From positions 3,119,676 through 3,183,675 of the forward strand of contig NZ_LT800499.1 in NCBI RefSeq assembly GCF_900166625.1: a DNA stretch of 64,000 nt, in the 5' to 3' direction. This DNA comes from Halobacillus massiliensis (GTDB lineage: Bacteria > Bacillota > Bacilli > Bacillales > Halobacillaceae). Numbering within the stretch: position 1 is the first letter of the stretch; every line of letters begins with the position of its first letter. The notes under the pieces are model-generated. The model saw only the letters and a program-made list of their open reading frames with translations, had not been told where the DNA came from and ran no database searches. This document shows, piece by piece, positions 16,633 to 25,715 of this stretch. Position numbers and translations under genes: made by a program.

Positions 16633-17760
16633 TCATAAATGCTTCTCTACCAATTTAATTAACGGATGCCCGTCTGATAGTTTTGCAATTTCTTTTAATG
16701 TTGCAATGGCTCCATCATTTTCCACTCGTTTTTGCAGTTCTTGGGCTTCTTCATCTTCTGATTCATTAAACTCAAGGGCAGCTGCAATTATTTCCGGAAG
16801 ATAAACAGGCTCTTCATCCAGCCATTCTAAATAATCAGCAGCAGGGAGAATGAGACGATCCTGCGGTCCAAGTTTTCTAATCGGTCCTCTTCCCACCCGG
16901 GCCACTTCATCTGTCATACTTGGATTTGAAAAGCGTTCCATGATTTTAGCGATGTAAGCATTATGTTCCTCTTCATTGAACTTATACTTGGCTACAAGTA
17001 CAGCTCCCGTCTCCTGAAGGGTCCCGCGTACTTTTTCGACCACTTTTTCATCCTGCATCGCCTGCTGAATAGTATCATAACCATATCTACGACCAATATA
17101 TGCCGCAGCTGCATGGCCTGTATTTACGGTAAAAAGCTTACGCTCAATAAAAGGAGTTAAATCCTCCACATAGGTTAAGCCTTCAATCGCTGGACGTTCT
17201 CCTTTAATTTCCGCAGTTTCTACTACCCACTCATAAAAAGGCTCCACTTCTACTGTCAGCGGATCCTCGTGATGCTGAATGGGTACGATGCGATCTACTC
17301 CGGCATTCGGAAAGCCTGCCAGACGATTTAAGGAGGCTGTTTCATCTAGTTGTTCTTCTACTTTTTCCTTTAATAGTGAACTACCACCTATCATGTTTTC
17401 ACAAGCAATAATATTAATAGGGGAATCGTTCGCAACAAATCGCCGTTCTAGTGCCGTTGCAAGTAGTGGGGCAATTTTTGGCAGGATATGCGGGCCGATA
17501 GCTGTTGTCACAAGATCGGCAGTTTTAATGGCTTCAATTACCTGCTCCTCCTGTGTCATACTATTCAGTCCGGATACATTTTTCACTTGCAGCTTTTGGT
17601 TTCCCCCGGCAAGAATCACTTCGTATTCGTTTTTTTCATTTAAGGCTTGAATAATTTGCTCATTTACATCGACAAAAATAGTTTCATAACCAGCCTGGTC
17701 TAGTAAAGCTCCGATAAATCCGCGGCCGATATTACCTGCTCCAAAGTGAACAGCCAGCAT
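16633..17760 (-). CDS. mtlD: Mannitol-1-phosphate 5-dehydrogenase
   Basis: 375 residues with the N-terminal NAD-binding motif FGAGNIGRGFIG (6-17) and the family segments NDSPINIIACENMIGGS, PNAGVDRIVP and KLFTVNTGHAAAAYIGR, which contains the catalytic lysine/histidine region of polyol-specific long-chain dehydrogenases. It oxidises imported mannitol 1-phosphate to fructose 6-phosphate. It starts 1 base after the mtlF stop. Last gene of the mtlR-mtlF-mtlD unit, with its own terminator. Confidence 0.95.
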   Translation of the reverse strand: MLAVHFGAGNIGRGFIGALLDQAGYETIFVDVNEQIIQALNEKNEYEVILAGGNQKLQVKNVSGLNSMTQEEQVIEAIKTADLVTTAIGPHILPKIAPLLATALERRFVANDSPINIIACENMIGGSSLLKEKVEEQLDETASLNRLAGFPNAGVDRIVPIQHHEDPLTVEVEPFYEWVVETAEIKGERPAIEGLTYVEDLTPFIERKLFTVNTGHAAAAYIGRRYGYDTIQQAMQDEKVVEKVRGTLQETGAVLVAKYKFNEEEHNAYIAKIMERFSNPSMTDEVARVGRGPIRKLGPQDRLILPAADYLEWLDEEPVYLPEIIAAALEFNESEDEEAQELQKRVENDGAIATLKEIAKLSDGHPLIKLVEKHL

Positions 17761-17761
17761 G

Positions 17762-18196
17762 CTAGTTCACCTCACTGAAAATAGCTAAGACTTCTTCTTC
17801 AGTTTCTGCTGAAAGGATTTTATCAATGTTTTCTTCTTCTGAACATACGATGGCGATTTGAGAAAGGATTTCTAAATGATCATTGCCTTTACCGGCAATT
17901 CCAATCATTAGTTTCACAATATTCCCATCCCCAAAATCAACGCCATCCGGTACTGTAACAACCGCAATCCCCGTTTCATTAACAGCTTTCTTCGCATCTT
18001 CAGTTCCGTGCGGGATTGCAACAAAATTCCCCATAAAGGTTGAGGTGATTTCTTCGCGTTTCAGCATTTCGTCGATATAGCTTTCCTCTACGTAGCCATG
18101 GTCTTTTAAAACAGCTCCCACGTAGCGGATGGCGTCTTCTTTACCGCTGAAGCTTTCATTTAGTTTTACATTGTCAGTTGTTAGAATATTTGTCAT
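17762..18196 (-). CDS. mtlF: Mannitol PTS enzyme IIA
   Basis: 144 residues from the ATG at 18196. A fructose/mannitol-type EIIA domain: the phosphorylated histidine is His63 in AIPHGTED. It takes phosphate from HPr and passes it to the IIB domains of MtlA. ATGs at 18205 and 18202 are in frame, but they lie only 4 to 7 bases from GGGAG; 18196 is 13 bases from it. The start region touches or overlaps the mtlR stop, so it is translationally coupled to mtlR. Confidence 0.93.
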   Translation of the reverse strand: MTNILTTDNVKLNESFSGKEDAIRYVGAVLKDHGYVEESYIDEMLKREEITSTFMGNFVAIPHGTEDAKKAVNETGIAVVTVPDGVDFGDGNIVKLMIGIAGKGNDHLEILSQIAIVCSEEENIDKILSAETEEEVLAIFSEVN

Positions 18197-18201
18197 TATC
18201 A

Positions 18202-20313
18202 TCAATCTCCCTTTAGATTTATTTTTATTCTAAGAAAATAATGAAGCTGGTTGGATAAATAATGAAGGATTTTATCCTGATCCTTTGAGTCCAATATCTC
18301 TATAGCCTTTGAATCCTCTACAATTAATGAACTAAGGAAACTGAGAACTTCCAATCCTTCTTTATAAAAATCTTTTGGTGCAAGCATTAGCAGCATAGTT
18401 GTCATTTCCATTTCTTCCTGATCCATGCTCATAATTTTCACCGGTTTATCGAGAAGATGAACAGTAAACGACGGCTGTTTTACTTGATTTGTCCGAGTAT
18501 GGTAGAGTGCAATGCCTGTCCCCGGAATACCCAGACCGCCCAGTTTCTCTCGTTCGGCCAGTTCTTTTTTCACTTCAAAGGCCTCTTTAATAATTTCCCT
18601 GCTTTGAAGTTCATTAACCGCCGGCTCCACAACTTCTATCCCGGCATATTGGAGATATTCAACAGATAAAGAGTCAAGCAGCTGTTGGACAGCAGTTACA
18701 TAGCGTTGAATCGCCTGTACAGATGCCTGAATGGTCGTAACCGTTTCATCCGTACCAGGGAGGTCATGTACACTTTCCTTCTGGCTATCCGTTTGTTTTG
18801 TGACCTTCAACCGCCGAATAGCATGCTCAATCTTTTGAATATCTTTTCCCGGAAGCATCGGACTCACTTGAATATAATTCGTGAAGTCGACGAGACCGAT
18901 TGTGGAAACAACTAAATCATATTTTGAACGGTCAATATCCTTCAAATCAAACAGAGAGACATGGTCAACCTCTTCAATTTCCTTAAATTCCTGATTCAGT
19001 TTTGCTGCAAGGATTTTTGCTGTTCCTATACCGCTTGAGCAGACAACTAATACGCGGACTCCTTGTATTTGCTCATCATTTAATAGAGCTGAAGCAAAGT
19101 GCATAACAAGATATGCGGTTTCTTCTTTTGGAAACTGAAATTCAGGAAAGACATGTTTGACGGCGTCCTCGACTATTCGAAATAGATCCCTGTAGTCTGT
19201 CTCAATCTGATCCATTAAAGGGTTCTGAATATCCATCTGCTGCTGAATACGATAGATGCTCGGTTTTAAATGAACGACTAAATCATTTAGCAAATGCGAT
19301 GAATCATGAAGGTTTACACCAATCTCTTTTGAAATAAAGTCAATCAGCTGCTTAGCCTTAAAAGCCACACTTAAGCTTGTTGATTCAAGAAAAGAGTCCT
19401 GATTATAGCGAATTTTCGCACCCATAAGGTGCATCGTAATATATCCTGTTTCTGCCTCTGGAATCTTCAACTCAAAGGTGGATTCCAGCTGATCGATTAA
19501 ACGGCTGGCCAGTGAAAATTCTTTTGTCTGCCTTAGCTGTGATAAATAGTTCTCGTCAATTTCAATAATTTCGCCCTGCTGAATCCGCTCTAACGCCAAT
19601 GCTAAGTGAATGACAAGTCCAATATAGGCACTGTCAGCTAAGTCATAAGTTAAAGAAGATCGAATTTGTTCCACACTTCTTTCAATCAGCATCAGCTTCT
19701 CTTTATCTACAAGCCCGAGCAGCTGATCAGATACAGTATCAACGGTTTCCGCAGAAGAATTCCCCAGGTTTTCACGTAAAATTTTTATAAAATCCAATTC
19801 ATCCATATGGTGCATAATAAGAAAACTTATCGCTTCACGGATTTTACTTTCATTCCCCTGAACTTCAACACCATAGCCGCGTTTTCGAAGAAGAGTGAGA
19901 TGGAAGCCGTATAAATCATCTTCAATTTTATCTAAATCATTGCTGATCGTGGCGACAGTTACACCTAGTTCATTCGCAAGTGTGAAGAGCTTTACAGGTT
20001 CCCTGGCTTCCAAGAGCCTTGATAGAATAATGACGTGCCTTTCTTCAGATGTGTAATCAGAAGGCATCTGCTGACGGAGAGTTTCCAGCAGCTTCTTTCG
20101 GTTTTCTTGAGCTCCTTGAACTTCCAGTCCGCTCCCGGTCTTTTTCTCAAGATGCAGATCAAAGGATGTAAGAATATTTTCTACTCCTTTAATGTCGCGG
20201 TGAATAGTTCTTGTACTTACATCAAGTTCTTCGGCAATTTCCTTCACAGTTACCGTCTCATCCGTGCCAAACAGATAATCGATAATTTTTCTTTCTCTTG
20301 CTGTCATATACAT
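18202..20313 (-). CDS. mtlR: Mannitol operon activator MtlR (PRD-containing)
   Basis: 703 residues from the ATG at 20313 (MYMTARERK), placed 8 bases after AGGAGGT; upstream codons to 20430 lack an RBS. Domain order: two N-terminal HTH segments (about 1-160), two PTS regulation domains (about 170-400), a IIB-like domain with VLVVCSSGIGTAK near 425, and a C-terminal IIA-like domain with GIALYHTR. In Bacillus MtlR activates mtlA and mtlD promoters when phosphorylated on PRD2 and relieved at the IIA/IIB-like domains. Here it lies between mtlA and mtlF rather than at a distant locus. Confidence 0.93.
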   Translation of the reverse strand: MYMTARERKIIDYLFGTDETVTVKEIAEELDVSTRTIHRDIKGVENILTSFDLHLEKKTGSGLEVQGAQENRKKLLETLRQQMPSDYTSEERHVIILSRLLEAREPVKLFTLANELGVTVATISNDLDKIEDDLYGFHLTLLRKRGYGVEVQGNESKIREAISFLIMHHMDELDFIKILRENLGNSSAETVDTVSDQLLGLVDKEKLMLIERSVEQIRSSLTYDLADSAYIGLVIHLALALERIQQGEIIEIDENYLSQLRQTKEFSLASRLIDQLESTFELKIPEAETGYITMHLMGAKIRYNQDSFLESTSLSVAFKAKQLIDFISKEIGVNLHDSSHLLNDLVVHLKPSIYRIQQQMDIQNPLMDQIETDYRDLFRIVEDAVKHVFPEFQFPKEETAYLVMHFASALLNDEQIQGVRVLVVCSSGIGTAKILAAKLNQEFKEIEEVDHVSLFDLKDIDRSKYDLVVSTIGLVDFTNYIQVSPMLPGKDIQKIEHAIRRLKVTKQTDSQKESVHDLPGTDETVTTIQASVQAIQRYVTAVQQLLDSLSVEYLQYAGIEVVEPAVNELQSREIIKEAFEVKKELAEREKLGGLGIPGTGIALYHTRTNQVKQPSFTVHLLDKPVKIMSMDQEEMEMTTMLLMLAPKDFYKEGLEVLSFLSSLIVEDSKAIEILDSKDQDKILHYLSNQLHYFLRIKINLKGD

Positions 20314-20439
20314 TGGCTTCCACCTCCTCTTCATAGATTTATACTTGTAGTTTATACATTCATCATATGACTTTATCCTTTTGCCCTCAATGATAAGTAA
20401 AGCAAATTCTTTCAATACTGATGGTGACAATTTTTAATA

Positions 20440-20471
20440 GAAAAGGCCTGAGATAGATTTCAGGCCTTTTC
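20440..20471. terminator. Terminator between mtlA and mtlR
   Basis: Perfect 12-bp stem GAAAAGGCCTGA (20440-20451) / TCAGGCCTTTTC (20460-20471). On the minus strand it lies 4 bases past the mtlA stop and is followed by TATTAAAAATTG, so it may let some transcription continue into mtlR. Confidence 0.8.
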
Positions 20472-20474
20472 GTT

Positions 20475-22283
20475 TTATTTATCTTCCTTTAATTCTTCTA
20501 CGAGTTCCTCATATTTAGGGCTGTTTAAGAAGTTATCTACAGAAATATGATAAGCTCCTGGAACTTTTTGAATCGCACGCTCTGTTAAATCTTTATGAGT
20601 AATTACGACATCTACATCGGAAGGAAGGTCATTGATGGCCATATTAGTGACATTAATATCAATTCCTGCTTTTTTGAACTTATTCTTCAGTAAAGAGGAC
20701 CCCATGGCACTTGACCCCATTCCTGCATCACAGGCAAAAATAATCTTTTCCACCTTTTCTCTGTTTAAAGCAGGCACTTCATCTGTAGAACGTTGCGTCG
20801 ACTGTGTCCCTGCTCCTTCTTCCTGATCATCTTCCTTTAGTTCAGCTACCAGCTCATCATATTTTGGACTATTAAGGAAATTATCAACCGAAATATGGTG
20901 GGCATCTGGAACTCTTTGAATCGCACGTTCTGTTAAATCTTTATGAGTAATTACGACATCTACATCAGATGGAAGGTCATTAATGGCCATATTAGTGACA
21001 TTAATATCAATTCCTGCTTTTTTGAATTTATTCTTCAGTAAAGAGGACCCCATGGCACTTGACCCCATTCCTGCATCACAGGCAAAAATGATCTTTTCCA
21101 CCTTTTCTCTGTTTAAAGCAGGTACTACATCTGTAGAGGTTTGGGTCGGCTGAGTTTCTTTTTCTTCTGTTAAATTTCCAGACACACTGCTCTTCTTACC
21201 TTTCATGCTTTCCATTCTAGCCGTAGCCTCTGTTAAATCTCCTTCTTCCTCCTGTTTGCTCATTTTCAGAATAAGAGAAGCTACAATGAAGGAAACAGCT
21301 GTTGCAATAATTACACCCAGCAGAACACCTACATAATTACCACGTGGCGTCAGGGCAAGATAAGCAAAAATACTACCCGGAGATGGTGTCGCGCTCAGCC
21401 CCACACCAAAGGCTGCAAAAGTCGCCGTACCACTCACACCACCGGCAATAGCTGCTAAGATTAAAGCTGGCTTAGACAAAACATAAGGGAAGTAAATTTC
21501 ATGAATACCACCTAAGAAATGAATAATGGCTGCTCCAGGAGCTGTTTGCTTGGATACGCCTTTCCCAAATACCATAAAAGCAAGCAGTATTCCAAGACCC
21601 GGACCAGGGTTGGACTCCAGCATGAACAGAATAGACTGTCCCATCTCTTGCTGCTGGCTCGCACCAATAGGATTTAAAATCCCGTGGTTAATCGCATTGT
21701 TTAAGAAAAGAACTTTTGCCGGTTCGATGAAGATATTAACGAGCGGCAGAAGTCCAGTATTTATTAAGAATTCCACACCAGCTGCTAATGCTCTGGTAAG
21801 TCCAGATATTACCGGACCTGCAACATAATAAGAAATGATTGTAAGAATAGACCCTAAAATACCTGCAGAAAAGTTATTGACAAGCATTTCAAAGCCTTGG
21901 CGGATACGGCCTTCAATAAGCTTGTCAAACTGCTTGATCGCATAACCGCCGATCGGCCCCATTACCATAGCTCCAAGGAACATCGGAGAATCTGCAGAGA
22001 CAATAACACCCATTACAGCTATCGCTCCAACTACTCCGCCTCGCAGCCCGTGTACTAAACGTCCGCCTGTAAAAGCGATAAGAATTGGCAGAAGATAGAA
22101 TAAAATCGGTTCTACCATTTCGGCTAAGTTTGCATTAGGCAGCCACCCTGTTTCAATAAATAATGCAGTAATAATACCCCAGGCTATAAAGGCGGCAATG
22201 TTCGGCATAATCATTCCGCTTAAAAAACTACCGAACTTCTGCACTCTTGCCCTCATTCCGGACTTTTTCTCTTGTTCAGCCAA
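20475..22283 (-). CDS. mtlA: Mannitol PTS enzyme IICB with a duplicated IIB domain
   Basis: 602 residues from the TTG at 22283 (8 bases after GGAG); a GTG at 22292 is also in frame. An N-terminal IIC domain of about 340 residues with many membrane segments includes GGIHEIYFPYVL, the mannitol IIC signature region. A Gln/Thr/Glu-rich linker leads to two IIB domains in tandem, each with the phosphocysteine loop CDAGMGSS (Cys402 and Cys518), 116 residues apart and nearly identical over about 100 residues. Usual MtlA proteins have one IIB (about 470-480 residues). It transports and phosphorylates mannitol. Likely regulated by MtlR and CcpA (sites at 22326-22421). Confidence 0.93.
   Translation of the reverse strand: MAEQEKKSGMRARVQKFGSFLSGMIMPNIAAFIAWGIITALFIETGWLPNANLAEMVEPILFYLLPILIAFTGGRLVHGLRGGVVGAIAVMGVIVSADSPMFLGAMVMGPIGGYAIKQFDKLIEGRIRQGFEMLVNNFSAGILGSILTIISYYVAGPVISGLTRALAAGVEFLINTGLLPLVNIFIEPAKVLFLNNAINHGILNPIGASQQQEMGQSILFMLESNPGPGLGILLAFMVFGKGVSKQTAPGAAIIHFLGGIHEIYFPYVLSKPALILAAIAGGVSGTATFAAFGVGLSATPSPGSIFAYLALTPRGNYVGVLLGVIIATAVSFIVASLILKMSKQEEEGDLTEATARMESMKGKKSSVSGNLTEEKETQPTQTSTDVVPALNREKVEKIIFACDAGMGSSAMGSSLLKNKFKKAGIDINVTNMAINDLPSDVDVVITHKDLTERAIQRVPDAHHISVDNFLNSPKYDELVAELKEDDQEEGAGTQSTQRSTDEVPALNREKVEKIIFACDAGMGSSAMGSSLLKNKFKKAGIDINVTNMAINDLPSDVDVVITHKDLTERAIQKVPGAYHISVDNFLNSPKYEELVEELKEDK
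20500..21150 (-). repeat. Direct in-frame duplication of the IIB-coding segment in mtlA
   Basis: The segment coding VPALNREKVEKIIFACDAG through NSPKY occurs twice at a spacing of 348 bp (for example the shared GGACCCCATGGCACTTGACC block at 20698 and 21046). Only scattered, mostly third-position differences separate the copies at DNA level, so the duplication is recent or maintained by gene conversion. Confidence 0.9.
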
Positions 22284-22325
22284 GTTAACCACTCCTCATT
22301 TTTATTTTTTCTCTTTAATTTAATG

Positions 22326-22421
22326 ATAAAGCGGTTACACCCCCTACACAATATAATCTAAATGCATGTTTGGCACAGGAGATGTTGCCAAAAGTTAAAT
22401 AGAGAATGCTCCAACTTTTGG
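22326..22421 (-). promoter_or_regulatory. mtlA control region: MtlR-like operator, cre-like site, -10 box
   Basis: TTGGCACA (22370-22377), 5 bases, then TGTTGCCAA (22383-22391) resembles the MtlR operator TTGNCACA-N4-TGTGNCAA. An overlapping second inverted repeat is CCAAAAGTT (22388-22396) / AACTTTTGG (22413-22421). ATAAAGCGGTTACA (22326-22339) matches the cre consensus for CcpA except at one or two positions. A candidate -10, TATATT on the minus strand (plus about 22350-22355), lies between them. Assignments rest on motif similarity to B. subtilis. Confidence 0.55.
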
Positions 22422-22460
22422 TCCTAAAGTATGTTTTTTCAGCTTTTTCTGGAAAAATCC

Positions 22461-22501
22461 TTCAAATCCTTGTTGTATCAGGGCTGAACGAAGGATTTGA
22501 A
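22461..22501. repeat. Inverted repeat of unknown role between mtlA and ectA
   Basis: TTCAAATCCTT (22461-22471) and AAGGATTTGAA (22491-22501) are perfectly complementary with a 19-base loop. The surrounding 22402-22575 is also framed by a direct repeat AATGCTCC(A/C)AC (22405 and 22566). No gene is visible in 22422-22636; it may be a remnant of a small mobile element. Confidence 0.45.
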
Positions 22502-22636
22502 AAGAATGAAATTTCCTAATTTCTTGAAATCTCCTGAAAACACTACTATTTATAAGCAAACTAAACAATGCTCCCACTTAGTGGGTGTCATCCGCACTCT
22601 TTAAGCTTTATCACGTTTAATCAACTTTAGAATGGT

Positions 22637-22665
22637 TTGATAATATTCATCTGCACCCCTATTAT
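22637..22665 (+). promoter_or_regulatory. Sigma-A promoter of ectABC
   Basis: TTGATA (22637-22642), 17-base spacer, TATTAT (22660-22665). Predicted start of transcription near 22672, leaving a leader of about 134 bases. A GGGTAT at 22739-22744 could be a sigma-B -10 box, but no matching GTTT-type -35 is present. Confidence 0.6.
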
Positions 22666-22805
22666 AAAAATATTGGTTATTCCCATTTTGATTAAAAGGC
22701 GTGATGAGCGCATTTATAGGATTTTTTTTTATAAAACAGGGTATTGGATAGTAAACGTTTGATCCATTCCCAATGGGAATAAAAAAACTAAAGGAGGACG
22801 TTATC

Positions 22806-23333
22806 ATTAAAACGATAGAAACGGGTACAACCGCAACGATTCAAAAGACTGATAGCTTAACCTTCGAAAAACCCTCAGTAGAAGACGGTTCCGCAATGTG
22901 GGAGCTTGTTAATAACTCATCCCTCGATCAAAATTCACCTTATAAATATATAATGATGTGTGAATTCTTTTCGGAGACTTGTATCGTGGCAAAAGAGGAT
23001 GACAAAGTTGTAGGATTTGTTACAGCGTTTATCCCGCCGGAAAAAGAGGACGTATTATTTATCTGGCAGGTAGGGACAGATGAGTCTCAGAGAGGAAAAG
23101 GAATAGCCTCCAGACTTTTAAACGGACTTCTGGAACGAGAAAGCTGTAAAGATGTGAAATATGTAGAAGCGACGGTAACACCGTCCAATAAAGCTTCTCA
23201 ATCCTTATTCCAAAAACTTGCTCGTCATAATAACACGCAATGCAAGGTTTCTGACTGTTTTGGGGAAGAACTTTTCCCTGGCGAAGGTCATGAAGAAGAA
23301 CTGACATATCGCGTCGGACCCCTTACTAAATAA
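22806..23333 (+). CDS. ectA: L-2,4-diaminobutyrate N-acetyltransferase, probable AUU start
   Basis: 175 residues from codon 22806. A GNAT-fold enzyme with the EctA pattern: FEKPSVEDGSAMWELV at the N-terminus, the acetyl-CoA loop QRGKGIASRLLNGLL, and ATVTPSNKASQSLF. It acetylates diaminobutyrate, the second ectoine step. AAGGAGG at 22791-22797 is 8 bases before ATT (22806). The only upstream in-frame ATG (22773) has no RBS, and translation from it would run through the RBS itself; there is no ATG, GTG or TTG nearer. The start is therefore inferred to be ATT. First gene of ectABC. Confidence 0.92.
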   Translation: MKTIETGTTATIQKTDSLTFEKPSVEDGSAMWELVNNSSLDQNSPYKYIMMCEFFSETCIVAKEDDKVVGFVTAFIPPEKEDVLFIWQVGTDESQRGKGIASRLLNGLLERESCKDVKYVEATVTPSNKASQSLFQKLARHNNTQCKVSDCFGEELFPGEGHEEELTYRVGPLTK

Positions 23334-23371
23334 ACTGCTATTTTTCTACTAACCGAGGAGGATTTTAAGAA

Positions 23372-24652
23372 ATGAATAACGATCTTAGTGTATTTGAACA
23401 GTTAGAATCAGAGGTTCGCTCGTACTGCCGCAGCTTTCCGACGATGTTTACAAAAGCCCAGGGCTATAAAATGTGGGACGTTGACGGAAAAGAATACCTC
23501 GACTTCTTCAGTGGGGCAGGAGCGTTAAACTATGGCCACAATGATCCCAATATGAAGCAGAAGCTGATTGAATATATTACAAACGATGGAATTACTCACA
23601 GTCTGGATATGGCTTCGACAGCTAAAAAAGACTTCTTAAATAAGCTAAATGACGCGATCTTAAAACCCCGTGATATGGAATATAAAGTAATGTTTCCTGG
23701 ACCAACAGGAACGAACACGGTGGAAAGTGCTCTGAAGCTTGCCCGGAAAGTGACAGGTCGAACCGAAGTAATCAGCTTTACCAATGGTTTTCACGGGATG
23801 ACCATTGGGGCTCTTTCAGTAACTGGAAACTCCTTTAAACGTAAAGGAGCCGGTATTCCGCTTCATCACACGACAACGATGCCTTATGACAATTATATCG
23901 ATGAAAGTTCTGATTCTCTTGATTATTTGGAGCGCTATCTTGAAGACGGCGGCAGCGGTGTAGAAATCCCGGCAGCTGTTATTCTTGAAACCGTCCAGGG
24001 AGAAGGCGGACTGAATACCGCAAGCTTTGAATGGCTGAAAAAATTGGAAACCCTCTGTAAGCGTTGGGGCATCTTTCTGATCATTGATGATGTGCAGGCC
24101 GGTGTTGGACGTACAGGTACGTTCTTCAGCTTTGAACCTGCAGGAATCAAACCAGACATCATTTGCCTTTCTAAATCAATCGGCGGCTACGGCCTTCCGT
24201 TTGCCATTACGCTTATTAAGCCCGAACATGATGTATGGGCTCCAGGCGAACATAACGGAACATTCCGCGGAAACAACATGGCTTTTGTTACGGCAACTGA
24301 AGCTCTGAAATACTGGGAAGATCCAAGCTTTGAGAAAAGCATTCAGGAAAAAGCTGAAAAAATCACGGCTTTCCTTGAAGACCTTATAGAAAAGTATCCG
24401 GAAATGAAAGGATACCGCAAAGGACGCGGAATTATGCAGGGGATTTGCTCAGAAGTAGAAGGATTCTCTGATAAAGTAGCAGCACGCGCGTTTGAACATG
24501 GATTAATTATGGAAACTGCCGGTGCGGACGATGAAGTCTTCAAACTCTTCCCGCCGATCAACATTGATAATGAAGCTCTTGAAGAAGGATTTAAAATTAT
24601 TGAAGAATCCGTAAAATCTGTCGCAAAAGAAAACGATCTTGTTACTTCATAA
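23372..24652 (+). CDS. ectB: Diaminobutyrate--2-oxoglutarate aminotransferase (ectoine type)
   Basis: 426 residues, class III PLP aminotransferase. Landmarks are [15 protein letters not shown] near 45-59, [14 protein letters not shown] near 110-123, [20 protein letters not shown] with the PLP-binding Asp, and [10 protein letters not shown] with the Schiff-base lysine. It converts aspartate semialdehyde to diaminobutyrate, the first dedicated ectoine step. RBS GAGGAGGAT precedes the ATG. 38 bases after ectA, same operon. Confidence 0.96.
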   Translation: MNNDLSVFEQLESEVRSYCRSFPTMFTKAQGYKMWDVDGKEYLDFFSGAGALNYGHNDPNMKQKLIEYITNDGITHSLDMASTAKKDFLNKLNDAILKPRDMEYKVMFPGPTGTNTVESALKLARKVTGRTEVISFTNGFHGMTIGALSVTGNSFKRKGAGIPLHHTTTMPYDNYIDESSDSLDYLERYLEDGGSGVEIPAAVILETVQGEGGLNTASFEWLKKLETLCKRWGIFLIIDDVQAGVGRTGTFFSFEPAGIKPDIICLSKSIGGYGLPFAITLIKPEHDVWAPGEHNGTFRGNNMAFVTATEALKYWEDPSFEKSIQEKAEKITAFLEDLIEKYPEMKGYRKGRGIMQGICSEVEGFSDKVAARAFEHGLIMETAGADDEVFKLFPPINIDNEALEEGFKIIEESVKSVAKENDLVTS

Positions 24653-24736
24653 CAACTGATATGGGGGAACCCTACTTTCTCCATACATTCAACAATAATC
24701 ACACAATACAACATTATTAAATTGGAGGACTCAAAC

Positions 24737-25129
24737 ATGAAAGTAGTTAAACTAGATGATGTACTCGGAACAGAAAATGAAGTAAAAGGTGAAAACTGGA
24801 CATCCCGCCGCCTTCTCCTTAAGAAGGACGGAATGGGCTATTCCGTACACGATACAACAATTAAAGCAGGCACTGAAACTCACATCTGGTATCAAAATCA
24901 CCTTGAAGCGGTTTACTGCATTGAAGGTGATGGTGAAGTTGAAACTTTGAAAGATGGAAAAGTATGGCCGATCAAAGCTAATGAAATTTATGCACTTGAT
25001 CAAAATGATGAGCACATGCTGCGTGCTAATACGGATATGCGCATGGTCTGCGTATTCAACCCGCCGATCACTGGTAAAGAAACACACGACGAAAATGGTG
25101 TATACCCGATTGTTGAAGATGATGAATAA
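24737..25129 (+). CDS. ectC: L-ectoine synthase
   Basis: 130 residues from the ATG at 24737 (8 bases after GGAGG; the in-frame TTG at 24722 lies within the RBS region). A cupin-fold protein: [20 protein letters not shown], then [21 protein letters not shown] with metal and substrate residues of the EctC family, and [13 protein letters not shown]. It cyclises N-acetyl-diaminobutyrate to ectoine, the compatible solute. It closes the operon; no ectoine hydroxylase (ectD) or dedicated aspartokinase follows. Confidence 0.96.
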   Translation: MKVVKLDDVLGTENEVKGENWTSRRLLLKKDGMGYSVHDTTIKAGTETHIWYQNHLEAVYCIEGDGEVETLKDGKVWPIKANEIYALDQNDEHMLRANTDMRMVCVFNPPITGKETHDENGVYPIVEDDE

Positions 25130-25146
25130 TAGTTAATTATCAAAAT

Positions 25147-25174
25147 GGCTGACGATTTCTCTCGTCAGCCTTTT
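25147..25174 (+). terminator. Terminator of ectABC
   Basis: Stem GGCTGACGA (25147-25155) / TCGTCAGCC (25162-25170) followed by TTTTAATAT. Confidence 0.88.
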
Positions 25175-25293
25175 AATATATAAATCTAACCCTCCGCCGA
25201 TCAGCCTCTCTTCCCCCTTCAGCAAATTTTCTTCTTTAATTAAAGGATTTTTAGGCTCTTCGCAGAAATCTTTAAGAAAAGGAGTGATGCCCC

Positions 25294-25713
25294 ATGTTTC
25301 AAGTAGGCAGTATATTTATTCCTGTAACTCAATTAGAAATTTCAAAACAATGGTATAAAAAAAACTTTGGATTAATTCTTGTAGATGAATGGACCGATGG
25401 CGCAGGATATGTTTTCTCTTCTGGTTCAACGTCTATCAATTTGATACAAGTAACTAATCCCCAGCCTTCAGAGTTTCAAATAAATCAGGAAAAGAAAAAC
25501 GTGTACTTTAATCTGACCGTCCATGATATTGAGCAAGCCTGGCAGAACTTTAAAAATAACGGAGCGACACCAACAGACATCCACAACACAAACACGATGA
25601 AGAGTTTTGATATTATTGATCCTGATGGAAACGTCCTCAGTATTATTCAAGAAAAACTTCACTCCCCTTTTCACAAAAATCAAATTAAGGAGCGACAGGA
25701 AGTGAAGTTTTAA
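25294..25713 (+). CDS. VOC-family (glyoxalase/dioxygenase-fold) protein
   Basis: 139 residues, one vicinal-oxygen-chelate module with two beta-alpha-beta-beta-beta repeats: SIFIPVTQLEISKQWYKKNFG at the start and the C-terminal FDIIDPDGNVLSIIQE typical of the fold. The substrate cannot be predicted. RBS AAGGAGTG lies before the ATG. Stand-alone; its 3' end abuts a small minus-strand toxin gene (stop to stop distance 2 bases). Confidence 0.82.
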   Translation: MFQVGSIFIPVTQLEISKQWYKKNFGLILVDEWTDGAGYVFSSGSTSINLIQVTNPQPSEFQINQEKKNVYFNLTVHDIEQAWQNFKNNGATPTDIHNTNTMKSFDIIDPDGNVLSIIQEKLHSPFHKNQIKERQEVKF

Positions 25714-25715
25714 GA

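Noticed and set aside
22395-22577. Possible transposase fragment (60 codons, minus strand) upstream of mtlA
   Set aside because: No recognisable transposase motif; the frame crosses the MtlR-like operator and an inverted repeat.
22739-22744. Sigma-B promoter for ectABC from GGGTAT
   Set aside because: No GTTT-type -35 at the right distance; the TTGATA/TATTAT pair upstream is a better promoter.
25600-25700. Antisense promoter (TTGATC...TATTAT) inside the VOC gene for the first toxin
   Set aside because: Spacer of 19 bases in coding sequence and no matching terminator downstream; not strong enough to annotate.
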